Source of the DNA: Umezawaea sp049997955
GTDB taxonomy: Bacteria > Actinomycetota > Actinomycetes > Mycobacteriales > Pseudonocardiaceae
Reading direction: 5' to 3'
Length of the DNA: 64,000 nt
Assembly (NCBI GenBank): GCA_049997955.1
Contig: JAEBDY010000002.1
Coordinates: 617,478 to 681,477, forward strand
Below are positions 15,978 to 24,739 of this stretch, in pieces. The translations under genes and the position numbers were made by a program. The notes under the pieces were generated by a model. The model was not told the DNA's origin. It did not search any database and worked only from the letters and a program-made list of their open reading frames with translations. The stretch's first letter is position 1, and each line of letters starts with the position of its first letter.

Positions 15978-17191
15978 ACGGTCGCCCGCCGCAGCCGAGG
16001 AGTGGTCGCGCCGACCAGCGCGACCGCCACCACGCACAGCAGCCCGCCGCTCACCAACGAGAAGGCGCCCGACGTCGCGCTGGCCACCAGCCCACCGCGC
16101 ATGTTCCCCACATCCGGGCCTGCCTGCCCCACGATCTGCTCGGCGGCGACCACCCGCCCGAGCATCGCGTCCGGCGTGTGCAACTGGACGAGCGCACCGC
16201 GCGACACGACCGACACGGTGTCCGCGACCCCCGCCAACACCAGGAAACCCAGTCCCAGCCAGGGATTGGTCGACATCCCGAACAGCGCCACCGACACACC
16301 CCAGCCCACCGACCCGACGAGCATCACCACACCGGGCCGCGAGCGCCGCGTGAACGTCCCGGAGAACACCGACGCCACCACGCCACCGGCGGCGATGGCC
16401 GTGAGGAACAACCCGAACGTCCGCGGATCCCCACCGAACCACTCGGCGTTGACCAGCGGGAACAAGCTGATCGGCATCGACAGCACCACAGCGGCCAGGT
16501 CGGTCAGCAACGCCCCGCGCACCACCGGTTCCCGCACCAGGAACACCAACCCGTCCACCACACCCCGCACCCCCGGCCGGGACAACTCCCCCTCGGGCAC
16601 CATCGACGGCAACCCGAACGCCCCGTAGAACGCGATCAAGAACGTGACGGCGTCAACCAGGTAGCACCCGCCGACACCCACCACCCCCAGCAGCAACCCA
16701 CCCAGCGCGGGCCCCAGCAACATCGCCCCCTGGAACCCGATCCGGTCCAACGCCAAGCCGGCCGCAAGCTGCTCCCGTGGCAGCAACCGCGGCAGGAACG
16801 TCCGTGACGCAGGCCCGCCCCCGGCCACGAAACACGACTGCAACGCCACCAGCAACAACAACCACACCACCGGCAGATGCCCGAAGAACCCCTGCACAGC
16901 AAGCAAAACGGAGCAAGCGGTTTGCCCGGCCAACATGAAGAGGTAGAACCTCCGCCGATCGACGCGGTCCACCAACGACCCCGCGAACAACCCGAACACG
17001 ATGATCGGCACCGCCTGCGCCAACCCCACGGCACCGGTCCAAATCGTGCTGCCCGTCGTCTGCCAGACCTGGTACATCACCGCGACCAGCGCCATCTGAC
17101 TACCGAACCCAGAAAACACCCGCCCCACGAACAACCGCCGAAACACCGCCAACCGCAACGGCGCCACATCCACCAACACCCGCCCCAACAC
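15962..17191 (-). CDS. MFS transporter (DHA3/enterobactin-exporter-like)
   Basis: A 409-residue, roughly 12-helix MFS protein. The conserved loop after TM2 (GLFAGSLVDRVDRRRFYLFML) and the N-terminal RNLF-like segment (FRRLFVGRVFSGFGSQMALV) match the MFS_3/enterobactin-exporter type. It converges on the biosynthetic operon with a 16-bp 3' overlap, so it is a plausible product exporter. The start is uncertain: several TTG/GTG codons lie close together near 17191, and no strong ribosome site is visible in the C-rich upstream repeat. The substrate is unknown. Confidence 0.83.
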   Translation of the reverse strand: MLGRVLVDVAPLRLAVFRRLFVGRVFSGFGSQMALVAVMYQVWQTTGSTIWTGAVGLAQAVPIIVFGLFAGSLVDRVDRRRFYLFMLAGQTACSVLLAVQGFFGHLPVVWLLLLVALQSCFVAGGGPASRTFLPRLLPREQLAAGLALDRIGFQGAMLLGPALGGLLLGVVGVGGCYLVDAVTFLIAFYGAFGLPSMVPEGELSRPGVRGVVDGLVFLVREPVVRGALLTDLAAVVLSMPISLFPLVNAEWFGGDPRTFGLFLTAIAAGGVVASVFSGTFTRRSRPGVVMLVGSVGWGVSVALFGMSTNPWLGLGFLVLAGVADTVSVVSRGALVQLHTPDAMLGRVVAAEQIVGQAGPDVGNMRGGLVASATSGAFSLVSGGLLCVVAVALVGATTPRLRRATVQEPV

Positions 17192-17204
17192 GACACAACA
17201 CCCC

Positions 17205-17750
17205 CATCAAGCACTCACCACAAGAACACCAACCAATCCCACTCCTCCCCGATCCCGGTCCCGGTCCCGATCCCGCCCTCGGCGCCACCCCCACCCCGAT
17301 CCCGATTCCACCCCCGGCGCCACCCCTGGTCCCGATCCTGGTCCCGCCCCTGGTCCCGGCCCCTGCCCCCGGTCCAGATCCCGCCCCCGATGCCACTCCT
17401 GCCCCGGCCCACGCCCCGACAAGAACCCGATCCCCAGGTCCAACGCCACAGCAGAACCCCAGGCCTCAGTCACCAGCCGAAGCCCTGGTCCCCACTCCCG
17501 AGCGAAGCTCAGCCTCCAAGTCCCACTTCCCAAGCGGCGGCCCAGTCCGCACTCATCAGCCGAAACCTGGTCTCCAAGTCCCCACTTCTCAGCCGGTCCC
17601 CAAGTTCCGCCTCTCAGCCAAAACTTGGTTCCCACTCCTTCGCCGGGGCCTGGTCCCCCAATTCCTACTTCCCGCCCAGCAACCAGTCCTCGAGACCCCA
17701 CTCCGCAACTGGAGTTCGCTTGGGTTTCCACTCACTGAGCCGAAACCCAC
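17205..17750. repeat. Pyrimidine-skewed degenerate repeat region, no credible gene
   Basis: About 550 bp between the exporter and the MarR gene is almost all C and T on the plus strand. 17250-17400 consists of short units like GATCCCGGTCCC and CCTGGTCCCG. 17460-17750 holds longer degenerate copies built on AGCCGAAACCTGGTCTCCAA and AAGTCCCCACTTC at roughly 45-60 bp spacing. Open frames across it give only Gly/Arg/Trp-rich low-complexity products and are not believable genes. The region also contains whatever promotes the exporter gene. Strong purine/pyrimidine asymmetry could favour triplex or G-rich secondary structure. Confidence 0.7.
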
Positions 17751-17751
17751 C

Positions 17752-18237
17752 TCACTTCCAGGCTTCGTCCGCGGCCAACCGCTCCGCGATCCGGTCGTGG
17801 AAACTCTTGCGCCGCAACACTTCCTCGATGTCCCCGACCACACGCGCAAGCGGATACGCGATCTCCGACTCGATCTCGGCAACCACGGCTTCGGTGGCCC
17901 TCCACTCAGCCGCCAACCGGTCCACGATCGACTCGGCCTTGGCGGTGAGCACCACCTTCTTGCTCCGCGCGTCCTTCCCGGCCACGGTCGTCACGAATCC
18001 GGCGGCCCGCATGGCGGCCACCTTCTGACTCATGGCCGAATGCGTCCGCTCCACGGCCTCGGCCAACTCCGTGATCGTCATCGGCCCACGCAGATGAAGC
18101 CGGATCAGCTCCATCACCCAGTTCGGCTTGAGCCCCTCGATCCTCGCCTCGCCGTAGAGCCGCTCGATGTCGTCGTCCATGGCCACCAGCAGCCGCCGCA
18201 GCGGCCGCCAGTGGCTCACCTCCGTAGGATCCTGCAC
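17752..18237 (-). CDS. MarR-family transcriptional regulator
   Basis: A protein of up to 161 residues with a MarR winged helix: MTITELAEAVERTHSAMSQK is the recognition region, followed by a wing ending in DARSKKVVLTAKA and a C-terminal dimerisation helix. The start is uncertain. GTG 18237 gives the full length; the internal ATG that gives MDDDIERLYGEAR would fit the family's usual start as well. It lies 43 bp downstream of the enoyl-CoA hydratase gene on the same strand. The AT-rich gap (TTGTATAAGTGCTGTTATGA on the minus strand) may hold its own promoter and operator. The ligand is unknown. Confidence 0.85.
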   Translation of the reverse strand: MQDPTEVSHWRPLRRLLVAMDDDIERLYGEARIEGLKPNWVMELIRLHLRGPMTITELAEAVERTHSAMSQKVAAMRAAGFVTTVAGKDARSKKVVLTAKAESIVDRLAAEWRATEAVVAEIESEIAYPLARVVGDIEEVLRRKSFHDRIAERLAADEAWK

Positions 18238-18280
18238 ACCTCAATCATAACAGCACTTATACAAGAACTGTCACATATTC

Positions 18281-19054
18281 CTAATCCGTCCAGATGGGCG
18301 CCCGCTTCTCCAGGAACGCCGTCCGCCCCTCCACCGCCGCAGGCGTCTGCGCAGCCGCGGCCATGACCTCGACGGCAATCGCGTACGCATCCGACTCGGG
18401 CCGATCCAACTGCGCGTACAACGTCTGCTTGCCGACCGCTTTGCTGGCCCGACTCCCCCGCGTTGCACGAGCGAGCAGGTCGTCCACCGCAGCATCCAAC
18501 TCACCGGCGGGAACGACCCGGTTCACCAGCCCCCACTGCTCGGCCGTGCGCGCATCCACCACATCACCGGTCAACGCCATCTCCATCAACCGCTTCCGCC
18601 CGATAGCCCGAGCCACCGGCACGGCAGGCGTGTGGCAGAACCAGCCCGCCTTGCCACCGGGCAGAGCGAACCCGGCCTCCTCGGCGGCAACGGCCAAATC
18701 GCAGGAAGCGACCAGCTGACACCCGGCCGCAGTGGCAAGACCGTGAACACGGGCAACGACGACCTGGGGCACGGATTCGATCGTCCGCATCAGATCCGTG
18801 CACAACGTCAGCAGTTCCCGAACCCCGTCCAGATCACGTGCGGCAACGTCGACGAAGTCATGACCAGCCGAGAAAACAGGTCCGGAAGCAGCGAGCACGA
18901 TGCCCGACGCTCCACTGGCCGCGGCCTCGTGGAACGCGGCCAGCAGCTCGGTGAGGTGCTCGAACGACAACGAGTTGCGGCGCGCGGCCCGGTTCATCGT
19001 GATGCGCACGACGTCGGCGGTGTGCGCGACGAGCAGGTGCTGGTAGTCGGCCAT
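18281..19054 (-). CDS. Enoyl-CoA hydratase/isomerase family protein
   Basis: A 257-residue crotonase-fold protein. The oxyanion-hole segments are visible as SGPVFSAGHDFVDVAARD and the VHGLATAAGCQLVASCDLAVA helix. In the second segment the position of the first catalytic Glu of classical hydratases is not acidic (TAAGCQLV), so it may be an isomerase or another crotonase activity rather than a true hydratase. It is the upstream neighbour of MarR on the same strand and is divergent from the LysE-type exporter (23-bp gap). A specific substrate cannot be assigned. Confidence 0.85.
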   Translation of the reverse strand: MADYQHLLVAHTADVVRITMNRAARRNSLSFEHLTELLAAFHEAAASGASGIVLAASGPVFSAGHDFVDVAARDLDGVRELLTLCTDLMRTIESVPQVVVARVHGLATAAGCQLVASCDLAVAAEEAGFALPGGKAGWFCHTPAVPVARAIGRKRLMEMALTGDVVDARTAEQWGLVNRVVPAGELDAAVDDLLARATRGSRASKAVGKQTLYAQLDRPESDAYAIAVEVMAAAAQTPAAVEGRTAFLEKRAPIWTD

Positions 19055-19077
19055 GAGCCGACGTTAGCCTGACCGGC

Positions 19078-19704
19078 ATGCCCGAGCAGCTCATCCCGTT
19101 CCTGCTAGTCGTAGCCGTGCTCACCGTGACCCCCGGACCCGACATGGCGCTGGTCCTGCGCAACGGGGTACGCGGCGGCACACGACTGGCCTGGTGGACA
19201 GGACTCGGATGTTGCGCCGGCATCGCAGTACACGCAACCGCCGCCGTGATCGGCCTGTCCGCACTGCTGGCCGCGTCGGCAACCGCGTACACGGTGGTGA
19301 AACTGGTAGGCGCCGCCTACCTCGTCTACCTCGGCTTGTCGGCCCTGTGGCACACCCGCCGCAAGCCCGAGGCCGCACCAACCACGGAACAACTCGGCGA
19401 AACCAGCCCCGTGCTCGCATTCCGCCAAGGCGTGCTGAGCAACGTCCTGAACCCGAAGATCGCCCTCCTCTTCCTCACCTTGCTGCCGCAGTTCATCGGC
19501 ACCAGCGAACCCAGGCTCGCGACGTCAGCGGTCCTGGCAGCGGTGTTCCTCGCAGTCGCGGTCGTGTGGTGGCGCGTGTTCACCCTCCTGATCTCAGCAC
19601 TGAGCCGAGTGCTGTCGAAGAACAAGGTGCGCACCACCTTCGAGCGCGTCACCGGGGTCGTACTGGTCGCCCTAGGCCTGCGCGTGGCACTCGAAGGAGC
19701 CTGA
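19078..19704 (+). CDS. LysE/RhtB-family amino-acid exporter
   Basis: A 208-residue membrane protein with about six hydrophobic segments and the family's N-terminal signature VLTVTPGPDMALVLRNGVRGG, plus QGVLSNVLNPKIALLFL in the middle. RhtB/LysE proteins export amino acids such as homoserine, threonine or leucine. Length is typical. It is divergent from the enoyl-CoA hydratase gene and followed by a decayed insertion-sequence region, so its downstream context gives no further clue. Confidence 0.88.
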   Translation: MPEQLIPFLLVVAVLTVTPGPDMALVLRNGVRGGTRLAWWTGLGCCAGIAVHATAAVIGLSALLAASATAYTVVKLVGAAYLVYLGLSALWHTRRKPEAAPTTEQLGETSPVLAFRQGVLSNVLNPKIALLFLTLLPQFIGTSEPRLATSAVLAAVFLAVAVVWWRVFTLLISALSRVLSKNKVRTTFERVTGVVLVALGLRVALEGA

Positions 19705-19751
19705 GCCACCCCATCAGTGTTCAACCACGTCACTCCGCTTGGGAGACCACC

Positions 19752-20063
19752 GGTCCCCACGTTGTGCCGCTTGCAGGTCTCGGCGTCGAAAGCGGGTAGT
19801 CACCACCTCGGGATCCCTCGGCCACGATCACCTCGGGACCACCACGAGGACGGCGTGATCTGTCATCCGCACGACCGGCCGAGTTGCTCTCCGTCAACAG
19901 CGAAGGCTTCGACACCGAATCGGTAGCTCTCGTCCCGACTCACGATGCGGGCCACTGGGCTCGGATTACGACTTGAGCCGACACACGATCCAGTCCAGGT
20001 CGCCGACGGAACCGTCCTTGACGATCACTTGGTCGAGGACGCGTTGCCAAGTGCCTCCCACGG
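19752..20063 (-). pseudogene. Decayed IS5-family transposase remnant
   Basis: The 464-bp gap between the LysE gene and the response regulator has no intact gene, but its minus strand retains pieces of an IS5-type transposase in the right order. GTWQRVLDQVIVKDGSVGDL (ending at a stop near 19966) matches the N-terminal part of such transposases. EGSRGGDYP (about 19800) and, in another frame, PAFDAETCKRHNV (19755-19795) match the later RGSRGGRPPAFDAE..K.RN region. The middle catalytic part is missing or unrecognisable, and there are several stops and frameshifts. No terminal repeats were found. Confidence 0.6.
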
Positions 20064-20168
20064 TCCAAGCCCGCAGTGTTCACGGGCTATCTCCACGGTC
20101 CGTCACGGAGGAAGGCCCCGCCACGGAATGCCGCTGCGCAGCAATCAGCCAGTCACGGGACACCACCC

Positions 20169-20831
20169 CTAGAGCCCAGCGTCGTGCACATACCGGGACA
20201 CCTGCACGCGATTGGTCACCTCCAGCTTCGCGAACACGCTGCCGATGTGGGTCTTCACGGTGGCCAACCCCAGGTGCAGCGAGTCGGCGATCTCGGCGTT
20301 CGCCATTCCTTCGCTGACCGCGACGGCGACCTCGCGTTCGCGGTCCGTCAGTCTGGCGAGCAGCGCTCGGGCCTTGACCTGCCGGGAGTCATCCACCTGA
20401 CGGGTCGCCACAGCGATCAGCTGGGTGGTGACGCTCGGCGACAGCGTCGGTTCACCGAGCGCGGCACGACGGACGGCCGCGACGATGTCGGCTGGCCCTG
20501 TGTCCTTGAGCAGGAAGCCCGCAGCCCCATGGCGCAACGCCGTCAGAACCATCTCGTCGGTGTCGAACGTGGTCAGCACGATGATCCGCGCGGACGTCCC
20601 CCGCTCTCTCAGCCTGCGAGTGGCGACCAACCCGTCCATCCGAGGCATCCGGATGTCCATCAGGACGACGTCCGGCTGTTGGCGCACGACGACATCGATC
20701 CCCTCCCTCCCGTCGACCGCCTCACCGACGACGTCGATGTCCGCGGCTCCATCCAAGATCATCCGAAGCCCGGCCCGCACCAGCGGGTCGTCGTCGACAA
20801 CCACCACCCGCACCACGCTCAACTCGGCCAC
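20169..20831 (-). CDS. NarL/FixJ-type response regulator
   Basis: A 220-residue protein with a receiver domain (VVVDDDPLVRAGLR acidic pocket, phosphorylated Asp in PDVVLMDIRMPRMDG, Lys in LLKDTG) and a C-terminal LuxR-type helix-turn-helix (LTDREREVAVAVSEGMANAE, then LHLGLATVKTHIGSVF). It overlaps the upstream histidine kinase gene by 13 bp, so the two form a translationally coupled two-component pair. Target genes are unknown; the divergent DUF4386 gene on the far side of the kinase is the nearest candidate. Confidence 0.93.
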   Translation of the reverse strand: MAELSVVRVVVVDDDPLVRAGLRMILDGAADIDVVGEAVDGREGIDVVVRQQPDVVLMDIRMPRMDGLVATRRLRERGTSARIIVLTTFDTDEMVLTALRHGAAGFLLKDTGPADIVAAVRRAALGEPTLSPSVTTQLIAVATRQVDDSRQVKARALLARLTDREREVAVAVSEGMANAEIADSLHLGLATVKTHIGSVFAKLEVTNRVQVSRYVHDAGL

Positions 20832-21991
20832 GGCAACCTCGCAGTCACGACGAAGAATTCATCAGACGGCCCGTGCACAAGAGTTCCGCCCACGAGTCCG
20901 GCTCGCTCCGCAAGCCCCACCAGACCAACCCCCGCCGACGGCAGGTCGGCACTGACCCGGCCGAGCGGGTTGCGAATCTCCAGGTCGAGCCATCCACCGG
21001 CGGCACCGGAGAGCCGCACGACCACGGGCTCGCCGGGAGCGTGTTTCCTGGCATTCGTCAGAGCCTCCTGAACGATTCGGAAAGCCGTGCGCGACAAGGT
21101 CTCCGGGCAGTCAGGACCGACAACTCCACCTCTGTCGAGCATCACCTCCGACCCCGCCTCCCGCGCGTCGGCGAGCAGCGCGGGCAACTCGGCGAGCGTC
21201 GGCTGCGGCTGCTCGACGACGTCCACGAAGCCGTTCCGCAGCACTCCCAGCACCTCGCGCAACTCGACCAACGCGAGCTTCGCGTTCTCCTGGATGGTCG
21301 CCGCCGCCTCCGCCGTCTGCTCACGGCTGAGGTCATCCCGGTAGGTGAGCGCCCCGGCGTGCAACGCCACCAGGGAGATCCGGTGAGCCAGGACGTCGTG
21401 CATCTCCCTGGCGATCCGGGTTCTCTCCGCGTCCCGAGCGACCTGCGTGGTCAACGCCTGCTCCCGCTCCACCGTCAACGCCCGCTGGCGCAGCGAGTCG
21501 ACCAGCTCACGGCGAGCTGCGACGTAGTACCCGACGGCCACGGTCGAGATGAAGAACATCGTGGAGAGGAAGACCCCGCCGAAGACATCGACCTCGCCAG
21601 GCAGGAAACGGGGCCGGTAGAAAACTTCCGACACGATCGCCCCCGCGAGGAACACGGACCCCGCGACCGCGATCTCTGCTCGCCGCCTCCGCGTGGTCAT
21701 CGACACGAGGGCGAGCGCCGCCGCCCCCATGCTCGTTACCGACACAGCGGTGACCACGCTCGTCAAGCACGCCACGACCAAGGGATGACGCCTCCGCAGA
21801 GGAAGGACCGTGAGCGTCACCGCTCCGAGCACCAGGTCGAGGAACAGCACACCGCCCACAGTGTCCTCTTGGGCCGCCGTCAGCGGCCCGGACAGCACCA
21901 CGGCACCCATCGCGATCCACGCGGCCACGCCAAGCGTTGCCGCCAGGAGGTATCTCCCAAGGCGGGCCCATGGACTCAGCGGTTCGGACAT
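20819..21991 (-). CDS. NarL-family sensor histidine kinase
   Basis: A 390-residue kinase with an N-terminal block of about five membrane helices (residues ~10-150). A HisKA_3 dimerisation domain contains the phospho-acceptor His in RTRIAREMHDVLAHRISLVA, and an HATPase domain has the N-box VQEALTNARKHAPG and the G-box GVGLVGLAERAGLVGG. There is no obvious extracellular sensor domain, so the ligand is probably sensed within the membrane. It partners the response regulator 20169-20831, whose gene it overlaps by 13 bp. Confidence 0.93.
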   Translation of the reverse strand: MSEPLSPWARLGRYLLAATLGVAAWIAMGAVVLSGPLTAAQEDTVGGVLFLDLVLGAVTLTVLPLRRRHPLVVACLTSVVTAVSVTSMGAAALALVSMTTRRRRAEIAVAGSVFLAGAIVSEVFYRPRFLPGEVDVFGGVFLSTMFFISTVAVGYYVAARRELVDSLRQRALTVEREQALTTQVARDAERTRIAREMHDVLAHRISLVALHAGALTYRDDLSREQTAEAAATIQENAKLALVELREVLGVLRNGFVDVVEQPQPTLAELPALLADAREAGSEVMLDRGGVVGPDCPETLSRTAFRIVQEALTNARKHAPGEPVVVRLSGAAGGWLDLEIRNPLGRVSADLPSAGVGLVGLAERAGLVGGTLVHGPSDEFFVVTARLPWPS

Positions 21992-22157
21992 GGGGCGAGC
22001 CTAGGGCGTCGGGCCGACAGCTCGGCTCCGTCGGAAGGCTCGATCGCCTCCACCTCCGGGTGGAGACGACTCAGCCGATATGGGGAGTTTTTGGAAGCGA
22101 CGACCGGGCAACGTTGACGCCGTCATCCCCGGAAGCCAGCCGCTACAAGGAGATCCC

Positions 22158-22877
22158 ATGACCAGACCCAAGGCCGTCGCGAGAACCGCGGGCCTGCTCT
22201 ACCTGGCGGTCGTCGTACTCGGTGGATGGGCGGAGCTGTTCGTGCGCGGCAGCGTGCACGTGCCTGGTGATGCCACCGCCACGGCCGCCAACATCGTGAA
22301 CCACGAGGCGCTCTTCCGTTGGGGCCTCGCGGCGGACGTGCTGATGGCGACGGTCTTCGTCTTCCTCGGCCTGGCGCTGCACCGCCTGCTGCACCACGTG
22401 GACGAGCGGGCCGCGACAACACTTCTGGTGTTCGTGTCGGTCGGCGCGGGCTCCATCCTGCTCAACCTCGCGTTCCACCTCGGAGCGCTGCGGGTCGCCA
22501 CCGATCCCACGCAAACCGACGGACTCGCGTTGCTGCTGCTGGACCTGCACGGGTACGGCTATGCGCTCGGCGGGGTGTTCTTCGGCCTGTGGCTGCTGCC
22601 CATGGGCTACCTCGCCCACCGCTCGAGTCTGTTCCCCAGACCGCTGGGCGTGCTGCTGGTCATCGGCGGCTTCGCGTGGATCGCCGATCCGGTGATCGCC
22701 TTCGCGCTGCCCGACGCACCCGGCCTCCTCCGTACCCTGGTGGAGGTTCCCACGTCGGTCGCGGAGTTCGGTCTGATGCTCTACCTGCTCGTCTGCGGGG
22801 TCAGATCCCCCGCGGCGTCGAGAACCGCGGTGTCGGCAACCGCTGCATCGCCGACAACTGTGTCGCCGACTGCTTAG
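22158..22877 (+). CDS. DUF4386-family integral membrane protein
   Basis: A 239-residue protein starting at ATG 22158, with AAGGAGATCCC immediately upstream as the ribosome site. It has about six hydrophobic helices, begins with the RTAGLLYLAVVVLGGWAELF segment typical of DUF4386, and ends in an Ala/Thr/Ser/Pro-rich tail. It is divergent from the two-component system and could be its target. The stop codon sits only 3 bp from the end of an insertion sequence, so the natural C-terminus may have been altered by the insertion. The function of the family is unknown. Confidence 0.83.
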   Translation: MTRPKAVARTAGLLYLAVVVLGGWAELFVRGSVHVPGDATATAANIVNHEALFRWGLAADVLMATVFVFLGLALHRLLHHVDERAATTLLVFVSVGAGSILLNLAFHLGALRVATDPTQTDGLALLLLDLHGYGYALGGVFFGLWLLPMGYLAHRSSLFPRPLGVLLVIGGFAWIADPVIAFALPDAPGLLRTLVEVPTSVAEFGLMLYLLVCGVRSPAASRTAVSATAASPTTVSPTA

Positions 22878-22880
22878 CGT

Positions 22881-23720
22881 TCCTAACAAAGTCGTTGGAC
22901 GTGTCGGTAGCAGATGATGCATGTAGCGAGGCCGAGGAACGCTTCGTGCATGTCGTCGCGGCGTTCCCAGCGGATGCGCAGGCGTTTCATGCCGTGGTAC
23001 CAGGCGATCGTGCGTTCCACCACCCACCTGACCATGTCCAAGCCTGAGCCGTGTGGTTCGCCTCGACGGACGATCCGTGCCGATTCCCCTGGTACGCAAG
23101 CGCCTGCGGTATTTGTCGTGGTCGTATGCCCGGTCGGCGTAGACCGTGCTCGGCCCTCGTCGGGGACGGCCGCGTCTGCCGCGCACGTTCGACACCGCGT
23201 CCAGCAGCGGTTCCAGCCCGATGATGTCGTTGCGGTTGCCGCCGGTCAGCAGAACCGCGAGCGGGATGCCGCCGCCGGTCAGGACGTGGTGCTGGGAGCC
23301 CGGTCGGGCGCGGTCGACCGGGCTCGGACCACTTTGGGCCACGACGTACAGCCCTCGCATGCGAGGAATCGACCACCACACGGTCCCAGTCCAGCGCATC
23401 GGCGCAGTGCAGCTCGGACAAGAGGATCTCGTGCAGCCGCCGCCAACACGTCATACCCGAGCCGAAGCCCAGCTCCTGTAGCAGGAACTCCTACTGGATA
23501 CCGGTGTGCAGCACCAACAGGATCCCTTGTAGGCACAGCCGGTCGGGCAACCTCTTGCGGCCTGGGTTGCGGGTCCTGCGCGGGACCACGGGCAACAACG
23601 GCTCGATCCGCTCCCACAGATCATCCGGGACGATCCACGGCGGCGACTCACCCCTCCTCATGGCCGAACACGATCTACAACGGACACGACCGACGCACAA
23701 TGTTGATCATTTGTTAGGAC
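22881..23720 (-). mobile_element. Defective IS5-family insertion sequence with terminal inverted repeats
   Basis: The element is bounded by TCCTAACAAA at 22881-22890 and its inverse TTTGTTAGGA at 23710-23719, about 840 bp in all, matching a single-gene IS5-family element. Between them lies one degenerate transposase gene on the minus strand. The left end is 3 bp after the DUF4386 stop, and the right end is 4 bp before the end of the GlxA-type gene. A target-site duplication was not clearly visible. Confidence 0.82.
22883..23661 (-). pseudogene. IS5-family transposase, inactivated
   Basis: Reading from ATG 23661: PPWIVPDDLWERIEPLLPV, GRKRLPDRLCLQGILLVLHT, then an in-frame TAG where a Trp codon is expected (GIQ*EFLLQELGFGSG). 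It continues through DALDWDRVVVDSSHARA, a frameshift, RPGSQHHVLTGGGIPLAVLL and YADRAYDHDKYRR, another frameshift, and WVVERTIAWYHGMKRLRIRW to the stop at 22883. The DDE-type blocks DSSH, ADRAYD and the ERTIAW region are recognisable, but one nonsense mutation and at least two frameshifts make it non-functional. Confidence 0.85.
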
Positions 23721-23723
23721 CGG

Positions 23724-24686
23724 TTACACCGCAACCCTGAACGTGCGGCGGTAGGCATCCGGTCCGACGCCGAGTTCGGCGCGCAGCCTGCGGCGCAGGT
23801 TGGCGGCCGTGCCGAGGCCGGACCGCTCGGCGACCCGGTGAACCGGCAGGTCGGTGGTTTCCAGCAGGCGCTGCGCCAGCCGCACGCGTTGGGACTGGAG
23901 CCAGCGGCCCGGCGTGCTACCGGTCTGGGCGAGGAACGCGCGGTGGAACGTCCGCTCGCTCAGTCCGGAGTGCTGGGCGAGGTCGGCGACGCCGATGGGG
24001 TCCGCAAGGCGACTGACGGCCCAGTCCACCGTGGACGCCATGCCGGACCTGGCGGCCCGGCTGGGCATCGGAGCCTCTGCGTACTGGCGCTGTCCACCCT
24101 CCCGCACGGGTGGCATGACCATGCGGCGGGCGATGGTCGCGGCTACTTCGGCGCCGTGGTCTCGCCGGACCAGGTGCAGGCACAGGTCGGCGCAGCCGAG
24201 CACGCCCGCCGACGTGTAGACGGGGTCGTCCTCGGTGAACAGCACGTCTCGCCGCACGGATGCTTTCGGGGCGGCGGCGGTGAGGGCGTCGAGCATGCGC
24301 CAGTGGGTGGTGGCCGACCGGCCGTCGAGCAGGCCCGCGGCCGCCAGCACGAACGAGCCGGAGCACAGCCCGGCGATTGTGCCGGTGACCGCGCGCAGGG
24401 CCTTCAGCACGGCGGGCGGCACGGCGGCGTGCGGGTCGTCTCGGCCCGGCACGACGACCAGGTCGCAGTCGGCGAGGCCCGTGAGGCCGTGGGTGGCGGG
24501 CAGGACGCCGACGGGGGCGAGTGGTGTCGTCACCTTGCCGGGCGAGCAGAGCCGCAGCTCGAACGGGGGCACGGCCGAGTCGGTCCGGTCGATGCCCCAG
24601 ACCTCGCTCACCACAGCTATGTCGAAGATCCGACTGCCCGGCAACAGCAGAACGCCCACGGTGCGCATGGCAGGAAAGTACCGCAC
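23724..24686 (-). CDS. GlxA-family transcriptional regulator (DJ-1/PfpI-like plus AraC HTH)
   Basis: A 320-residue two-domain protein. Residues ~7-180 form a DJ-1/PfpI-like domain with the nucleophile-elbow sequence TIAGLCSGSFVLAAAGLLDG. The C-terminal ~100 residues are an AraC helix-turn-helix pair (VADLAQHSGLSERTFHRAF, then GLGTAANLRRRL). I prefer the GTG at 24686 because AGGAGG lies six bases upstream; the ATG at 24668 has no ribosome site. It is divergent from an isochorismatase-like hydrolase gene with 53 bp between them, the usual layout for a regulator and its target. Confidence 0.9.
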   Translation of the reverse strand: MRYFPAMRTVGVLLLPGSRIFDIAVVSEVWGIDRTDSAVPPFELRLCSPGKVTTPLAPVGVLPATHGLTGLADCDLVVVPGRDDPHAAVPPAVLKALRAVTGTIAGLCSGSFVLAAAGLLDGRSATTHWRMLDALTAAAPKASVRRDVLFTEDDPVYTSAGVLGCADLCLHLVRRDHGAEVAATIARRMVMPPVREGGQRQYAEAPMPSRAARSGMASTVDWAVSRLADPIGVADLAQHSGLSERTFHRAFLAQTGSTPGRWLQSQRVRLAQRLLETTDLPVHRVAERSGLGTAANLRRRLRAELGVGPDAYRRTFRVAV

Positions 24687-24739
24687 TGCGCACCTCCTGC
24701 CACTCCCCTGACCTGGCTCCGACGACTGAGAGTGGGCCT

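Noticed and set aside
17207..17731. A 174-residue minus-strand frame in the repeat region
   Set aside because: It only translates the simple repeat (RDRDRDRG, GPGPGAGPG). No ribosome site or conserved domain is visible.
19945..20172. Small plus-strand gene after the LysE exporter
   Set aside because: No ribosome site and a composition-driven product; the opposite strand carries recognisable transposase debris instead.
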